Source: an uncultured Muribaculaceae bacterium (lineage in GTDB: Bacteria > Bacteroidota > Bacteroidia > Bacteroidales > Muribaculaceae). From it: 64,000 nt of DNA. The position numbers and the translations under genes are program-made. The notes beneath the pieces were generated by a model. That model was not told the origin of the DNA and ran no database searches. It saw only the letters and a list, made by a program, of their open reading frames with translations. The stretch lies in assembly GCA_910584055.1 (NCBI GenBank), contig CAJTZS010000003.1, positions 1 to 64,000 on the forward strand, read 5' to 3'. This document shows positions 44,309 through 51,558 of this stretch, in pieces. Position 1 is the first letter of the stretch, and each line of letters starts with the position of its first letter.

Positions 44309-44638
44309 TTATTTCTGAATTGGACGAATCGTTACCGCACCGATGGTGTCATTCTGTGCCGTGGCGAGCATTATGCCGAAATCATCTTCTCTGTCTATGC
44401 CCAGGATTGCCGCATGCATTTCCCTGTTGTTCCCTTCTGACAGCATATTGAAAAAAAAGGGGAATAGGTGCGGGGATTCGTAAACCTGTTGGTTTAAAGG
44501 CATCGACAAACATATAGGAGGATTTTCTGAATTACGGAAGTATTCATCGTAATATTCAAACCTATAACCGAAAGGGTTGTCTGACTCAGTTAGTTTGCCG
44601 GCCAATTTATCATGGATGTATACTTCACACTCCCTCAT
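44309..44638 (-). CDS. hipS: HipA N-terminal-domain protein (HipS-type)
   Basis: 109 residues matching the HipA N-subdomain-1 (Couple_hipA) family: CEVYIHDKLAGKLTE, PICLSMPLNQQVYES, FPFFFNMLSEGNNREMHA. As a separate protein it corresponds to HipS, which in the E. coli O127 HipBST system is the actual antitoxin that inhibits HipT. It overlaps the hipB end by 14 bases and abuts hipT. The antitoxin role here is inferred from organisation. Confidence 0.82.
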   Translation of the reverse strand: MRECEVYIHDKLAGKLTESDNPFGYRFEYYDEYFRNSENPPICLSMPLNQQVYESPHLFPFFFNMLSEGNNREMHAAILGIDREDDFGIMLATAQNDTIGAVTIRPIQK

Positions 44639-44840
44639 AATCCTTTAAATCCAAGTTTATTTGCAATCCCAATACATTAAGCACCTTCTGTAGAGAATCC
44701 AGATTGGGATTCCCTACACCCCGTTCCATCGCAACCAGCGTGTTTACCCCGACATTCGCCAATGCAGCCAATGTGGGTTGATCCACTTTAAGCGATTTCC
44801 GCCTTTTCATAATATATGTTCCTATTTCCTTTTTTGTCAT
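44625..44840 (-). CDS. hipB: HipB-like helix-turn-helix antitoxin/repressor
   Basis: A 71-residue Xre-type HTH protein (GTYIMKRRKSLKVDQPTLAALANVGVNTLVAMERG). It is first in the three-gene locus. The leader carries three AATCACAAT/ATTGTGATT palindromes, two placed exactly around the promoter, as expected for autorepression by a HipB dimer. Confidence 0.88.
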   Translation of the reverse strand: MTKKEIGTYIMKRRKSLKVDQPTLAALANVGVNTLVAMERGVGNPNLDSLQKVLNVLGLQINLDLKDYEGV

Positions 44841-44848
44841 CGCTTCAA

Positions 44849-44872
44849 TAAATCACAATTTATTGTGATTTA
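44849..44872. promoter_or_regulatory. HipB operator O1
   Basis: A 24-nt palindrome, TAAATCACAAT-TT-ATTGTGATTTA, 9 bases upstream of hipB and covering the predicted transcription start (about 44870). Confidence 0.75.
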
Positions 44873-44877
44873 TTTTG

Positions 44878-44909
44878 CAAAGATATTAATGTTTTATTAA
44901 AGAACCAAA
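44878..44909 (-). promoter_or_regulatory. Promoter of the hipBST-like operon
   Basis: Read on the minus strand: TTTG (44906-44909), 20 bases, TATCTTTG (44878-44885). Near-perfect consensus. The -33 lies inside operator O2 and the start site inside O1. Confidence 0.78.
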
Positions 44910-44942
44910 CAAAATCACAATAAATTGTGATTTTGTTTGGTT
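44903..44942. promoter_or_regulatory. HipB operator O2
   Basis: A 40-nt perfect palindrome with 19-bp arms around a central AA; the core is AATCACAATAAATTGTGATT. It overlaps the -33 element. Confidence 0.75.
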
Positions 44943-44974
44943 ATAGCAGGTCCTTTTTTGGTTTTTAAGTTAAG

Positions 44975-44992
44975 ATCACAATATATTGTGAT
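44975..44992. promoter_or_regulatory. HipB operator O3 (distal)
   Basis: ATCACAAT-AT-ATTGTGAT, the same core as O1 and O2 with 8-bp arms, 66 bases further upstream. Confidence 0.65.
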
Positions 44993-45011
44993 TTTATTAT
45001 TCAATCGGTCA

Positions 45012-45028
45012 GATGCGCCGGGTGCATC
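45012..45028. repeat. Short palindrome GATGCGCCGGGTGCATC
   Basis: Nearly perfect palindrome (one G-T), followed by TCTACGTTTGAT. Related to the sites at 43279 and 48866. Confidence 0.5.
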
Positions 45029-45108
45029 TCTACGTTTGATGATGTGGGTTGTGTTGGGGCATGGGGTTAGAACACCCGAATGCGCAGGTGTTCGTTCATG
45101 AAGCCGGT

Positions 45109-45885
45109 TCAGGCGGTGAGGAAGGGGAGGGTGCCGGGGTATACGGGGTGGTCGGAGGGGAGGAAGTCGTCTGTCTCGATGCGGGAGATTTCAGCGGCTG
45201 TGGTGCAGCCGGAGGTTATAACCCTGTCGAGGAGGCGACCGCGGAGCTCTTTCAGACGGCCGGCGTTAGGGGTCTTTAGAAGGTCTGACCCTTCAAGTGT
45301 CTTGAAATCCACTTTGTAGACTTTGGCGAACCGTTTGACAAGCTTCCAGTCGATGCATTTGGAAGCGTCGGCAGGCGACAGGTCAATGATTTCAGTGTCA
45401 AGATTCTCTTTCAGCTCTTTTACCAGGCTCAAAGTTACATCCTTCTTCCAGTATTTCATCAGTGTCTGATCACCCGGGGCCACGGGACTCTTAAACTCAA
45501 GCCGGTAGGGTTTTATTATGTCGTCAGGTTTAAGCCACCCGTATAGGGAGGAGATTATGCGGACATGCCGGTTCATGAACTCTCGTTCTTTACCGGAATA
45601 ACCTGCGGGATGCAGCTGACGGAACACCACTCCCGAGAATGCCTCTATGGCGGGAAGGCCAAGCTGCTTGTTTGGGAATTCGTATGCCATGCGATGCAGC
45701 GACTGTGCGAGCCGCAGGCTGATTCCTATCTTCTCTGCGAGTTTGATGTAGTTGAGGTTGCGCAATCCATCCATGATTGCATCCGCGGTTTGTTCATAAC
45801 GCGGCATGTGGGCGCAGAACATTTCGGGAGGAATGATTTCCTCACGGATGTTCATTGTTTTGGATTCAGCTATGAGTATGAGCAT
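45109..45885 (-). CDS. yaaA: YaaA family protein (peroxide stress, UPF0246)
   Basis: A 258-residue DNA-binding-fold protein (PF03883). Family landmarks are the start MLILIAESKTM, GLPAIEAFSGVVFRQL, SSLYGWLKPDDIIKPYRLEF and the C-terminal FKTLEGSDLLKTPNAGRLKELRG region. In E. coli YaaA limits free iron and DNA damage under peroxide stress. It lies 21 bases downstream of a PAS protein on the same strand. Confidence 0.92.
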   Translation of the reverse strand: MLILIAESKTMNIREEIIPPEMFCAHMPRYEQTADAIMDGLRNLNYIKLAEKIGISLRLAQSLHRMAYEFPNKQLGLPAIEAFSGVVFRQLHPAGYSGKEREFMNRHVRIISSLYGWLKPDDIIKPYRLEFKSPVAPGDQTLMKYWKKDVTLSLVKELKENLDTEIIDLSPADASKCIDWKLVKRFAKVYKVDFKTLEGSDLLKTPNAGRLKELRGRLLDRVITSGCTTAAEISRIETDDFLPSDHPVYPGTLPFLTA

Positions 45886-45906
45886 CGCGGTTTCTTTAAC
45901 AGCCTC

Positions 45907-46269
45907 TTATTCGCGCACGTAATGCGGCATTTCGTCGGGGAGCACGATGGAAATCTCCACAAGTCCCCCTATGGTGTCGTCTTCATGCCGCCATGCTGTC
46001 TGAAAAATGATTTTACGGACTCCCTTTTTTTCGATAGTATAGCAGTTCTTGCCACCGGTGGCAAGCAGATTTTTTATTATCTCCACCGACCGCGGGCTGT
46101 GGCAGTCAAGGAGGCTCTTCCCGATTAGGTCGCCATGCTTGGCGAACGTTTCCCGCGACAAACGGTTCATGTATATTATCTTACACTCCGTGTCGCAGAC
46201 AGTCACGGCGCAGTTCATGCCCCACGCCCAATCCGGTAGAATCTTTTCTAAATTCATCGTTTCTGTCAT
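45907..46269 (-). CDS. Stand-alone PAS domain protein
   Basis: A 120-residue protein that is essentially one PAS domain (WGMNCAVTVCDTECKIIYMN; FAKHGDLIGKSLLDCHS; TIGGLVEISIVLPDEMPHY). No output domain is present. Such proteins occur in Bacteroidales and may sense redox or a small ligand and act on a partner. Directly upstream of yaaA, so an oxidative-stress link is possible but not shown. Confidence 0.75.
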   Translation of the reverse strand: MTETMNLEKILPDWAWGMNCAVTVCDTECKIIYMNRLSRETFAKHGDLIGKSLLDCHSPRSVEIIKNLLATGGKNCYTIEKKGVRKIIFQTAWRHEDDTIGGLVEISIVLPDEMPHYVRE

Positions 46270-46746
46270 TTTGTTTTGACTTCTTTTCCTCCTGCAAAAT
46301 TAAATAAATATCTCCATATCGCAAATCCACAGCTCCGCTAAACTCCCATTTATCGGACTGAACTTTATTCCTCGCAGAGCCGCAGAGTTGCAGAGCATGC
46401 ATATCCGGTTTCAGAGGTCGTTTCCACTCCTGCCGAGGAGCGGGGCACGTCGCTAAAATCGCCGCGGCAGGCTCTGCCACTTTGTCAGGAGTTCACGACC
46501 CTAAAGACAAGGTGTCTAATCCTTTGCGCCCTCGGCTACTCTGCGAGGAATAAAGTTCAGTGCGATAAATGGGAATTTATGGTGTGGAGTATAGACTGAA
46601 AGAGCAAGAATGGAGGGTGGAAATGTCAAAATTTGCATAAAATTTAGATATCTTATGCAAAATAAGCTAGATTAACATATTTTAATTATAAAAAATGTTG
46701 CAAAAATCAAATATTTTATATATTTTTATAAAAATCAATAAATTTT
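46270..46746. other. Intergenic region (477 bases) with a long inverted repeat and promoter-like DNA
   Basis: Most of the first 310 bases is a 40-bp-armed inverted repeat element (46340-46578). After it, 46580-46746 is A/T-rich with a TTTGCATAA/TTATGCAAA inverted repeat (46632-46640, 46653-46661) upstream of a lipoprotein gene. No convincing coding frame is seen. Confidence 0.7.
46340..46578. repeat. Large inverted repeat element (about 239 bp)
   Basis: The left arm 46340-46379 starts AAACTCCCATTTATCG and ends TTCCTCGCAGAG; the right arm 46539-46578 is its reverse complement with 2 mismatches in 40. The 159-nt interior is GC-rich with further partial pairing (CTGCCGAGGAGCGGGGC, GCCGCGGCAGGCTC). 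It has no open frame, so it is a MITE-like or large hairpin element. Confidence 0.75.
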
Positions 46747-47214
46747 ATGATTATGAAAACAATTCGATTTCTTTTGGTTTCGGTGGGATTGGGATTGCTT
46801 ATGTCTGTCTCGGGGTGTTCAAATTCGCAAGATGCCGGTGAAAAAGTGCGTGATGTTGAAAACCGCTCCAAGGCAAAAGAACTTGTGGAGTCCGGAGAAT
46901 ATATTGATTTGGACATCAAAACATTGGCATCGAGCAATAGTGTTAATCAAGGTGTCACCCGTTCGCTTCAGGAGGATTCTGACAAGGCTTTGGCAGCATT
47001 GTATCGTTTCTATAGCCATGTGACTGTGGTTGATGACCAGTATATCTGTGACCTCAAATCCGGAAAGGATATAAACGTATCGGAGCGCGTATTCAACGAA
47101 CTGTCCAACTCTTTGGAGGAGATGAACAGACATATTGGAGAGGCGAAGGCGAAAGGAGAGCCGGTACATGTGAGCGTCCCTGATTCCGCCTATCTTGAAT
47201 CCCTATTGAAATAA
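46747..47214 (+). CDS. Small hypothetical lipoprotein
   Basis: 155 residues: lipoprotein signal (MKTIRFLLVSVGLGLLMSVSGC) then a charged, mostly helical region (EKVRDVENRSKAKELVES; ELSNSLEEMNRHIGEAKAKG). I do not recognise a family. ATG at 46747 or 46753. Upstream DNA is very A/T-rich. It ends 4 bases from the convergent S24 repressor gene. Confidence 0.65.
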   Translation: MIMKTIRFLLVSVGLGLLMSVSGCSNSQDAGEKVRDVENRSKAKELVESGEYIDLDIKTLASSNSVNQGVTRSLQEDSDKALAALYRFYSHVTVVDDQYICDLKSGKDINVSERVFNELSNSLEEMNRHIGEAKAKGEPVHVSVPDSAYLESLLK

Positions 47215-47218
47215 CGGT

Positions 47219-47893
47219 TCAGAGCGTGGAATACTGGCGGATAGCGGTTATGATGCGGTAGAGGCCGTAGATGCTGTCGGTGGGGATGCGGAAGGGTGGA
47301 TAGGCGGGGTTGTAACTGCGTGCTTCGATGAATTCCATGACTTGCCCGGGACACGCAATTTCGTTTTCTGTCGGATACACAATCTTGACGACAACCCCGT
47401 TCTCAGTGTCTATCACCATGGGGTTGCCCCAGGGAATGAATGCTTTCTCGTTGATTCGTTTGATGAAGAGCACGCATCCGCTCTGGAATTCCGGCTCCAT
47501 GCTGTTGCCCGTGACTCGTATGCCGAAGTCAACGCCGGGTACGGGTGAGACGACTTTCTCGCAATCCCTGAGCTGCACGCCTTGACTCCAGAGCTGAAGG
47601 TTGCCGGCAAAAGCCTCAACCGGGAGCATCGGGACTACATATCCTTTCGAAAGGTCCGGCGTGTTGTCATCATCTGCAGCAAACATCTCTCCTTCGCCAT
47701 ATAGCAGCCAATCGCGGTTTACATCTGGAAACATGTCAAATACTACCTTAAGCCGCTCTTTAGGCATTCCTTTCCGCATTGCTCCGATATAGGTGGGGGT
47801 GACTCCGAGATGGCGTGCAAATTCTGTCTGGGTCATATGTTTGGCTTTGAGGAGGCTGATAAGCCTTTGCTTCATTGTCTCTTCGGTATTCAT
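47219..47893 (-). CDS. XRE/S24 family repressor (CI/LexA-like)
   Basis: 224 residues: N-terminal XRE helix-turn-helix (about 8-50, MTQTEFARHLGVTPTYIGAMR) and a C-terminal S24 autopeptidase domain with the Ser131-Lys170 dyad (RVTGNSMEPEF; GVVVKIVYP). Such proteins cleave themselves on a DNA-damage signal in phage and LexA systems. No prophage adjoins it, so it may be a chromosomal stress regulator. A 46-nt palindrome begins 7 bases upstream of its start, suggesting autorepression. Confidence 0.85.
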   Translation of the reverse strand: MNTEETMKQRLISLLKAKHMTQTEFARHLGVTPTYIGAMRKGMPKERLKVVFDMFPDVNRDWLLYGEGEMFAADDDNTPDLSKGYVVPMLPVEAFAGNLQLWSQGVQLRDCEKVVSPVPGVDFGIRVTGNSMEPEFQSGCVLFIKRINEKAFIPWGNPMVIDTENGVVVKIVYPTENEIACPGQVMEFIEARSYNPAYPPFRIPTDSIYGLYRIITAIRQYSTL

Positions 47894-47899
47894 AGTGAT

Positions 47900-47945
47900 A
47901 AAGTATTAGCTTTGCAAAAATTTATTTTTGCAAAGCTAATACTTT
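47900..47945. promoter_or_regulatory. Palindromic operator upstream of the S24 repressor
   Basis: Arms of 22 bp (AAAGTATTAGCTTTGCAAAA...), exactly inverted, around a central TT. It lies in the repressor's own promoter region. Confidence 0.7.
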
Positions 47946-47990
47946 TTATCGGGATTTGCAAATTTTGCGCTTTGAATTTGGGCGCGCAGT

Positions 47991-48046
47991 ATGGGGTGGA
48001 ATAGGGCGATATAGGGAGGAATGGGGATAGGTATCGGGACGGGGAT
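47991..48046 (+). repeat. 10-nt periodic G-run array
   Basis: ATGGGGTGGA, ATAGGGCGAT, ATAGGGAGGA, ATGGGGATAG and so on up to the end of rsmA. Same family as the arrays at 411, 14371 and 50232. Confidence 0.65.
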
Positions 48047-48835
48047 TTAGGGACGGAGGGATTTTGTCAGGTCGATGAATTGCTCCACGGAGAGGCGCTC
48101 GGGGCGAAGGGCGAGGATTTCGCTGTCGGGAGACATCCCGCTTTGGGCTATCAGCCCGGCGAGGGAATTGCGGAGGGTCTTGCGGCGTTGGCCGAAAGCT
48201 GTCTTCACCACTGTCTTGAAAAATTTTTCATCCACTCCCAAGCTTTTCCGCGAATTACGGGTCAGCCGCAGCACACCGCTCCTTACTTTTGGCGGCGGGG
48301 CGAATACATATGGCTCTACATCGAAGAGGTATTCGCAATCATACCATGCCTGCAGCAAGACAGACAATATGCCATAGACCTTAGAACCGGGGCCGGAACA
48401 TATCCTTTCAGCCACCTCTTTCTGGAGCATTCCCGCCACAACCGGAATCTTCTCCCTGTAATCAAGCACTTTGAAGAATATCTGTGAGGATATGTTGTAG
48501 GGGTAATTCCCTATCAATGCAAATTCTCCCGGGTAAACCTCATCGAGGTTCATCTTGAGGAAATCCGCCTCGACAACTTTCAGATCCGGATAAAGACGGT
48601 CGAGGAATTCCACACTTTCGTGGTCAAGTTCCACGGCGGTGAGTTCCCGACCTGTGTCCATAAGATACTTTGTCAGCACTCCCATTCCCGGGCCGATCTC
48701 CAGAATGGGTAGAGAACCATATCCGGCGCAGGCAGCCGGAAGCTGCCCTGCCGAAATGGTTTCTGATATTCGCCGGGCTATCTCCTCATCCTTGAGGAAA
48801 TGCTGCCCCAAATTTTTTTTTGCCCTAACCTGCAT
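48047..48835 (-). CDS. rsmA: 16S rRNA (adenine1518/1519-N6) dimethyltransferase
   Basis: RsmA (KsgA) dimethylates two adenines in helix 45 of 16S rRNA late in 30S assembly. 262 residues: KKNLGQHFLKDEEIARRI, SAM-binding motif ILEIGPGMGVLTKYL, catalytic IGNYPYNISSQIFF (NPPY-like) and the C-terminal helical domain FGQRRKTLRNSLAG. It is a single gene with a G-run array after its stop codon. Confidence 0.96.
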   Translation of the reverse strand: MQVRAKKNLGQHFLKDEEIARRISETISAGQLPAACAGYGSLPILEIGPGMGVLTKYLMDTGRELTAVELDHESVEFLDRLYPDLKVVEADFLKMNLDEVYPGEFALIGNYPYNISSQIFFKVLDYREKIPVVAGMLQKEVAERICSGPGSKVYGILSVLLQAWYDCEYLFDVEPYVFAPPPKVRSGVLRLTRNSRKSLGVDEKFFKTVVKTAFGQRRKTLRNSLAGLIAQSGMSPDSEILALRPERLSVEQFIDLTKSLRP

Positions 48836-48865
48836 TATTTTTAACAGCCTCTAAATTCTATTCGC

Positions 48866-48885
48866 GGCTGCACCATGGTGCAGCC
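48866..48885. repeat. 20-nt perfect palindrome GGCTGCACCATGGTGCAGCC
   Basis: A perfect 10-bp-arm palindrome followed by CTACATTGAT, between rsmA and the C1 peptidase gene. The third and strongest member of the short palindrome set. Confidence 0.6.
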
Positions 48886-48898
48886 CTACATTGATATT

Positions 48899-50128
48899 CT
48901 ATTTGAATTTCTTGGCGATCGCCGAAGGAACGGCCTCTTTGCGCACGCCGATGTTCAGGGTCTTCTCGAGGAAATAGGGGACAGACACATAGAAAAATCC
49001 GTCGTATACCTGATTTGTATCCCAAGAATTCTTTACTTTATAGAATTTGTTGCCCTCTTGGTCGGTGGCATATCCGACAATCACCATTCCGTGGTCGTCA
49101 GTGGTCTCGTAATTGTCAAATGTCTGCTGGCGCATCTCTTGTGTCACCTCCTTCTCCTTGATCGGTCCCTTGATTTTGAAGCGTTCGTTGGCACGGTCTT
49201 TATCAGAGAGTTTCACCCAGCGTGAGAGTTCTGAATCGGTCATGTCTTTCTGCTCTTTCTCTGCCGGGTTTACGGCAAAGCCTTCTGTCCATTTGAAACC
49301 ACCCTCGGAAACGTCGGCTCCCCAGAATACGGTATATCCTTTGTCGAGGGCATTGTCTGTGATTGCCTGCATATCCTCCATGGGTACGTTCACGCTCTGA
49401 CTCCAGAGCCAGTTGTCGGGAATTTCAAGTGCGAATTTTTCATAGAATGGGTGGTGTGTGTAGCTTGTTAAAATCTCGAAGTTGTCTGGTTCGATGCCGA
49501 TTTCGCGGGCAAAGCTCTGAGGTGTGTATGTCTTGCCATTGTAGGTGAAATTTTCAGGCACCGCACCGAGATAGGCATCGAGAATGCCGATGAATCCCGG
49601 CAGCCAAGCCGTTGTGAGTTTGTTTGTGCGCTGTCCGTTGCGCATCACAGCGTCGAGATAGCTTTTGAGGGCATCTGCAAGCTCATAATGGGAATGTTTC
49701 TTCTCGCCGTAATTCAGGCCCGCGTAAGCTTCTTCGGGCATTGCTCCATAACGGCGTGTCATTTCGAGGACATCCTCGAACGAACCTCCCTGCGCGAAGT
49801 TTATCTTGCCGTTGGTGCGCATATATTTTTTCGCCTTGTCGATGTAGGCGTTGCGGACCACGAACATTTCAGAAAGGTCAAACTCTCCTTTGCCTCTGCG
49901 CAACAGGTCGTCTTCTATTGTGGATATGCCGGAAAAAGCCCAGCAAGTTCCCGACTTATTCTGATCTTTCACGGAGGTGGTAGGGATGATTTTCACGTCT
50001 GTAAATTTGAAGCCTGTGGAATCAGGGTTCACAACCTCGGGGTCATCCATTTCCGGAGCCTGGAAATAAGTGGCGTAAGCCATGCCGGAAACCGCGAGTG
50101 CACCGGCGATAAGAAGCATTTTCCTCAT
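48899..50128 (-). CDS. Secreted C1 family cysteine peptidase (bleomycin hydrolase/PepC-like)
   Basis: About 409 residues with a signal peptide (MRKMLLIAGALAVSGMAYA). Catalytic Cys in DQNKSGTCWAFSG, His in TDDHGMVIVGYA and Asn in YKVKNSWDTN define the papain-like triad of the bleomycin hydrolase subfamily. Cytoplasmic members are aminopeptidases; this one is exported, as in many Bacteroidales. The upstream ATG at 50164 would add 12 polar residues before the signal, so 50128 is chosen. It is divergent from the FKBP gene across a G-run array. Confidence 0.88.
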   Translation of the reverse strand: MRKMLLIAGALAVSGMAYATYFQAPEMDDPEVVNPDSTGFKFTDVKIIPTTSVKDQNKSGTCWAFSGISTIEDDLLRRGKGEFDLSEMFVVRNAYIDKAKKYMRTNGKINFAQGGSFEDVLEMTRRYGAMPEEAYAGLNYGEKKHSHYELADALKSYLDAVMRNGQRTNKLTTAWLPGFIGILDAYLGAVPENFTYNGKTYTPQSFAREIGIEPDNFEILTSYTHHPFYEKFALEIPDNWLWSQSVNVPMEDMQAITDNALDKGYTVFWGADVSEGGFKWTEGFAVNPAEKEQKDMTDSELSRWVKLSDKDRANERFKIKGPIKEKEVTQEMRQQTFDNYETTDDHGMVIVGYATDQEGNKFYKVKNSWDTNQVYDGFFYVSVPYFLEKTLNIGVRKEAVPSAIAKKFK

Positions 50129-50231
50129 GATATTATTTTGAATATTATTTGATTCATTCACCAAATTTACTACAAATTATTGAAATTTAAAAATATCGCG
50201 AGGATAGAATTGGCTCGGAATTTGTTAGAGA

Positions 50232-50297
50232 TAATGGGGCGGATGAGGCGGAATAGGGCTGGATGGGGCTGGATAGGGCGAGATGGGGATAGGGGGA
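50232..50297 (+). repeat. 10-nt periodic G-run array (longest copy)
   Basis: Six or more decamers in register: GGGGCGGATG, AGGCGGAATA, GGGCTGGATG, GGGCTGGATA, GGGCGAGATG, GGGATAGGGG. It lies between the divergent peptidase and FKBP genes. Confidence 0.75.
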
Positions 50298-50333
50298 GTT
50301 ATAGGAATTATTGAAATTATAAATATTCAAAAA

Positions 50334-50924
50334 ATGGACAAATTAAGTTATGCATGGGGTCTGGCTATGGGTAAACAGCTGCAGGCCATGGGTGTAAAGG
50401 AGGTTAACTCCGAGGATTTCAAGGACGGAGTGAAAGTTGCGTTCGATGGCGGCGAACCGGCGATGTCGGTTGAGGAAGCCCAGAAACTTATCAATGACTA
50501 TCTACAGGATCTGGAGAAGAAGGCTGAGGCAGTGGCACGTGCGGAAGGTGAGAAATTCCTTGCTGAAAACGGTAAGAAAGAGAATGTGAAGACCACCGCC
50601 AGCGGTTTGCAGTATGTGATTGAGAAGGAGGGAGAAGGAGCACAGCCTACGGCCCAGGATGAAGTTACGGTGCATTATACCGGTAAACTCCTTAACGGCA
50701 CTGTCTTTGACAGCTCCGTAAATCGTGGCGAACCAGCAACATTCCCTCTGAATCGTGTGATCCCCGGTTGGACCGAGGGCGTTCAGCTTATGAAGGAGGG
50801 TGCGAAATATACTTTCTTCATTCCATCGGATCTCGCTTATGGGGCAGGTGGCGTGCCAAACGTGATACCACCTCATTCCACACTCGTTTTCGAAGTTGAA
50901 TTGATTAAGGTCAATAAAAAATAA
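50334..50924 (+). CDS. FKBP-type peptidyl-prolyl isomerase
   Basis: 196 residues: an N-terminal FKBP-N dimerisation helix region (about 1-85, LSYAWGLAMGKQL) and a C-terminal FKBP domain (about 95-196; VTVHYTGKLLNGTVFDSS, VIPGWTEGVQLMKEGAKY, FIPSDLAYGAGGV, LVFEVELIKV). It catalyses proline isomerisation and chaperoning. No signal peptide with the ATG at 50334 (MDKLSYAWG), so probably cytoplasmic; an upstream in-frame start at 50283 overlaps the G-run array. It ends before a terminator. Confidence 0.92.
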   Translation: MDKLSYAWGLAMGKQLQAMGVKEVNSEDFKDGVKVAFDGGEPAMSVEEAQKLINDYLQDLEKKAEAVARAEGEKFLAENGKKENVKTTASGLQYVIEKEGEGAQPTAQDEVTVHYTGKLLNGTVFDSSVNRGEPATFPLNRVIPGWTEGVQLMKEGAKYTFFIPSDLAYGAGGVPNVIPPHSTLVFEVELIKVNKK

Positions 50925-50960
50925 GAAGATTCCAATCTATAGAAAAGAATGGAATTAGAA

Positions 50961-50998
50961 GGGGGATTCGGATTTATTTCCGATATTCCCTCTTTTTT
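50961..50998 (+). terminator. Rho-independent terminator
   Basis: GGGGATTCGGA and TTCCGATATTCCC form an interrupted stem with a TTTA loop, followed by TCTTTTTTA. It separates the two FKBP genes. Confidence 0.7.
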
Positions 50999-51000
50999 AT

Positions 51001-51008
51001 TACCTTTG
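51001..51008 (+). promoter_or_regulatory. Putative -7 box of the FKBP lipoprotein promoter
   Basis: TACCTTTG fits TAnnTTTG and lies 18 bases before the ATG at 51027. The -33 region is within the terminator stem, with no exact TTG. Confidence 0.5.
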
Positions 51009-51026
51009 GCTAAAATTTAAGATATT

Positions 51027-51557
51027 ATGAAGAAGATTTTTTATTTAGTATTGGCTGTAGGGGCTGTCTCGATGATTGCTTCCTGCAAGAAGAGTGCAAG
51101 TAAAGAGGCTGTTTCCGATACCGACAGCGCTGTTGTGGAGGTTGTGGAAGAAGTTGCCACCGATTCAGTTGCGGACCGTTTCCGCAATGCGGAATATCAG
51201 AGCGATGGCGCCACTGATTCCACTTATGCCCGCACTGCTTCCGGACTTAAGTATATGGTCGAGAAAGAAGGCACAGGCGCGAAGCCCGGTCCTACGGATC
51301 AGGTTACGGTGCATTATACCGGCCGCTTGCTCGACGGTTCTGTGTTCGACAGTTCAGTGCAGCGCGGCGAGCCTGCAACATTCCCCCTTAACGGTGTTAT
51401 CGCCGGTTGGACAGAAGGTTTGCAGTTGATGAAAGAGGGTTCTAAATATGTGTTCTACATCCCTTCCGATCTTGCCTATGGAGCACGTGGCGCAGGACGC
51501 GACATTCCTCCTTATGCAGACCTTATTTTCGAAGTTGAGCTTATCAAGGTAAACTGA
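51027..51557 (+). CDS. FKBP-type peptidyl-prolyl isomerase lipoprotein
   Basis: 176 residues: lipoprotein signal (MKKIFYLVLAVGAVSMIASC), an acidic linker (about 25-60) and one FKBP domain (VTVHYTGRLLDGSVFDSS, VIAGWTEGLQLMKEGSKY, FYIPSDLAYGARGAG). The FKBP domain is very close to that of the previous gene, so this is a duplicate adapted to the envelope. A small lipoprotein gene follows directly. Confidence 0.92.
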   Translation: MKKIFYLVLAVGAVSMIASCKKSASKEAVSDTDSAVVEVVEEVATDSVADRFRNAEYQSDGATDSTYARTASGLKYMVEKEGTGAKPGPTDQVTVHYTGRLLDGSVFDSSVQRGEPATFPLNGVIAGWTEGLQLMKEGSKYVFYIPSDLAYGARGAGRDIPPYADLIFEVELIKVN

Positions 51558-51558
51558 A

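Noticed and set aside
45049..45319. Small plus-strand frames opposite the end of yaaA
   Set aside because: They overlap a well-conserved gene in antisense and have Gly/Glu-rich shadow composition.
47219..47893. Prophage immunity region
   Set aside because: The CI-like repressor stands alone; rsmA, a peptidase and yaaA surround it and no phage structural, integrase or lysis genes are seen.
50283..50333. N-terminal extension MGIGGVIGIIEI on the FKBP protein
   Set aside because: It is encoded by the G-run array; MDKLSYAWG at 50334 matches the family start.
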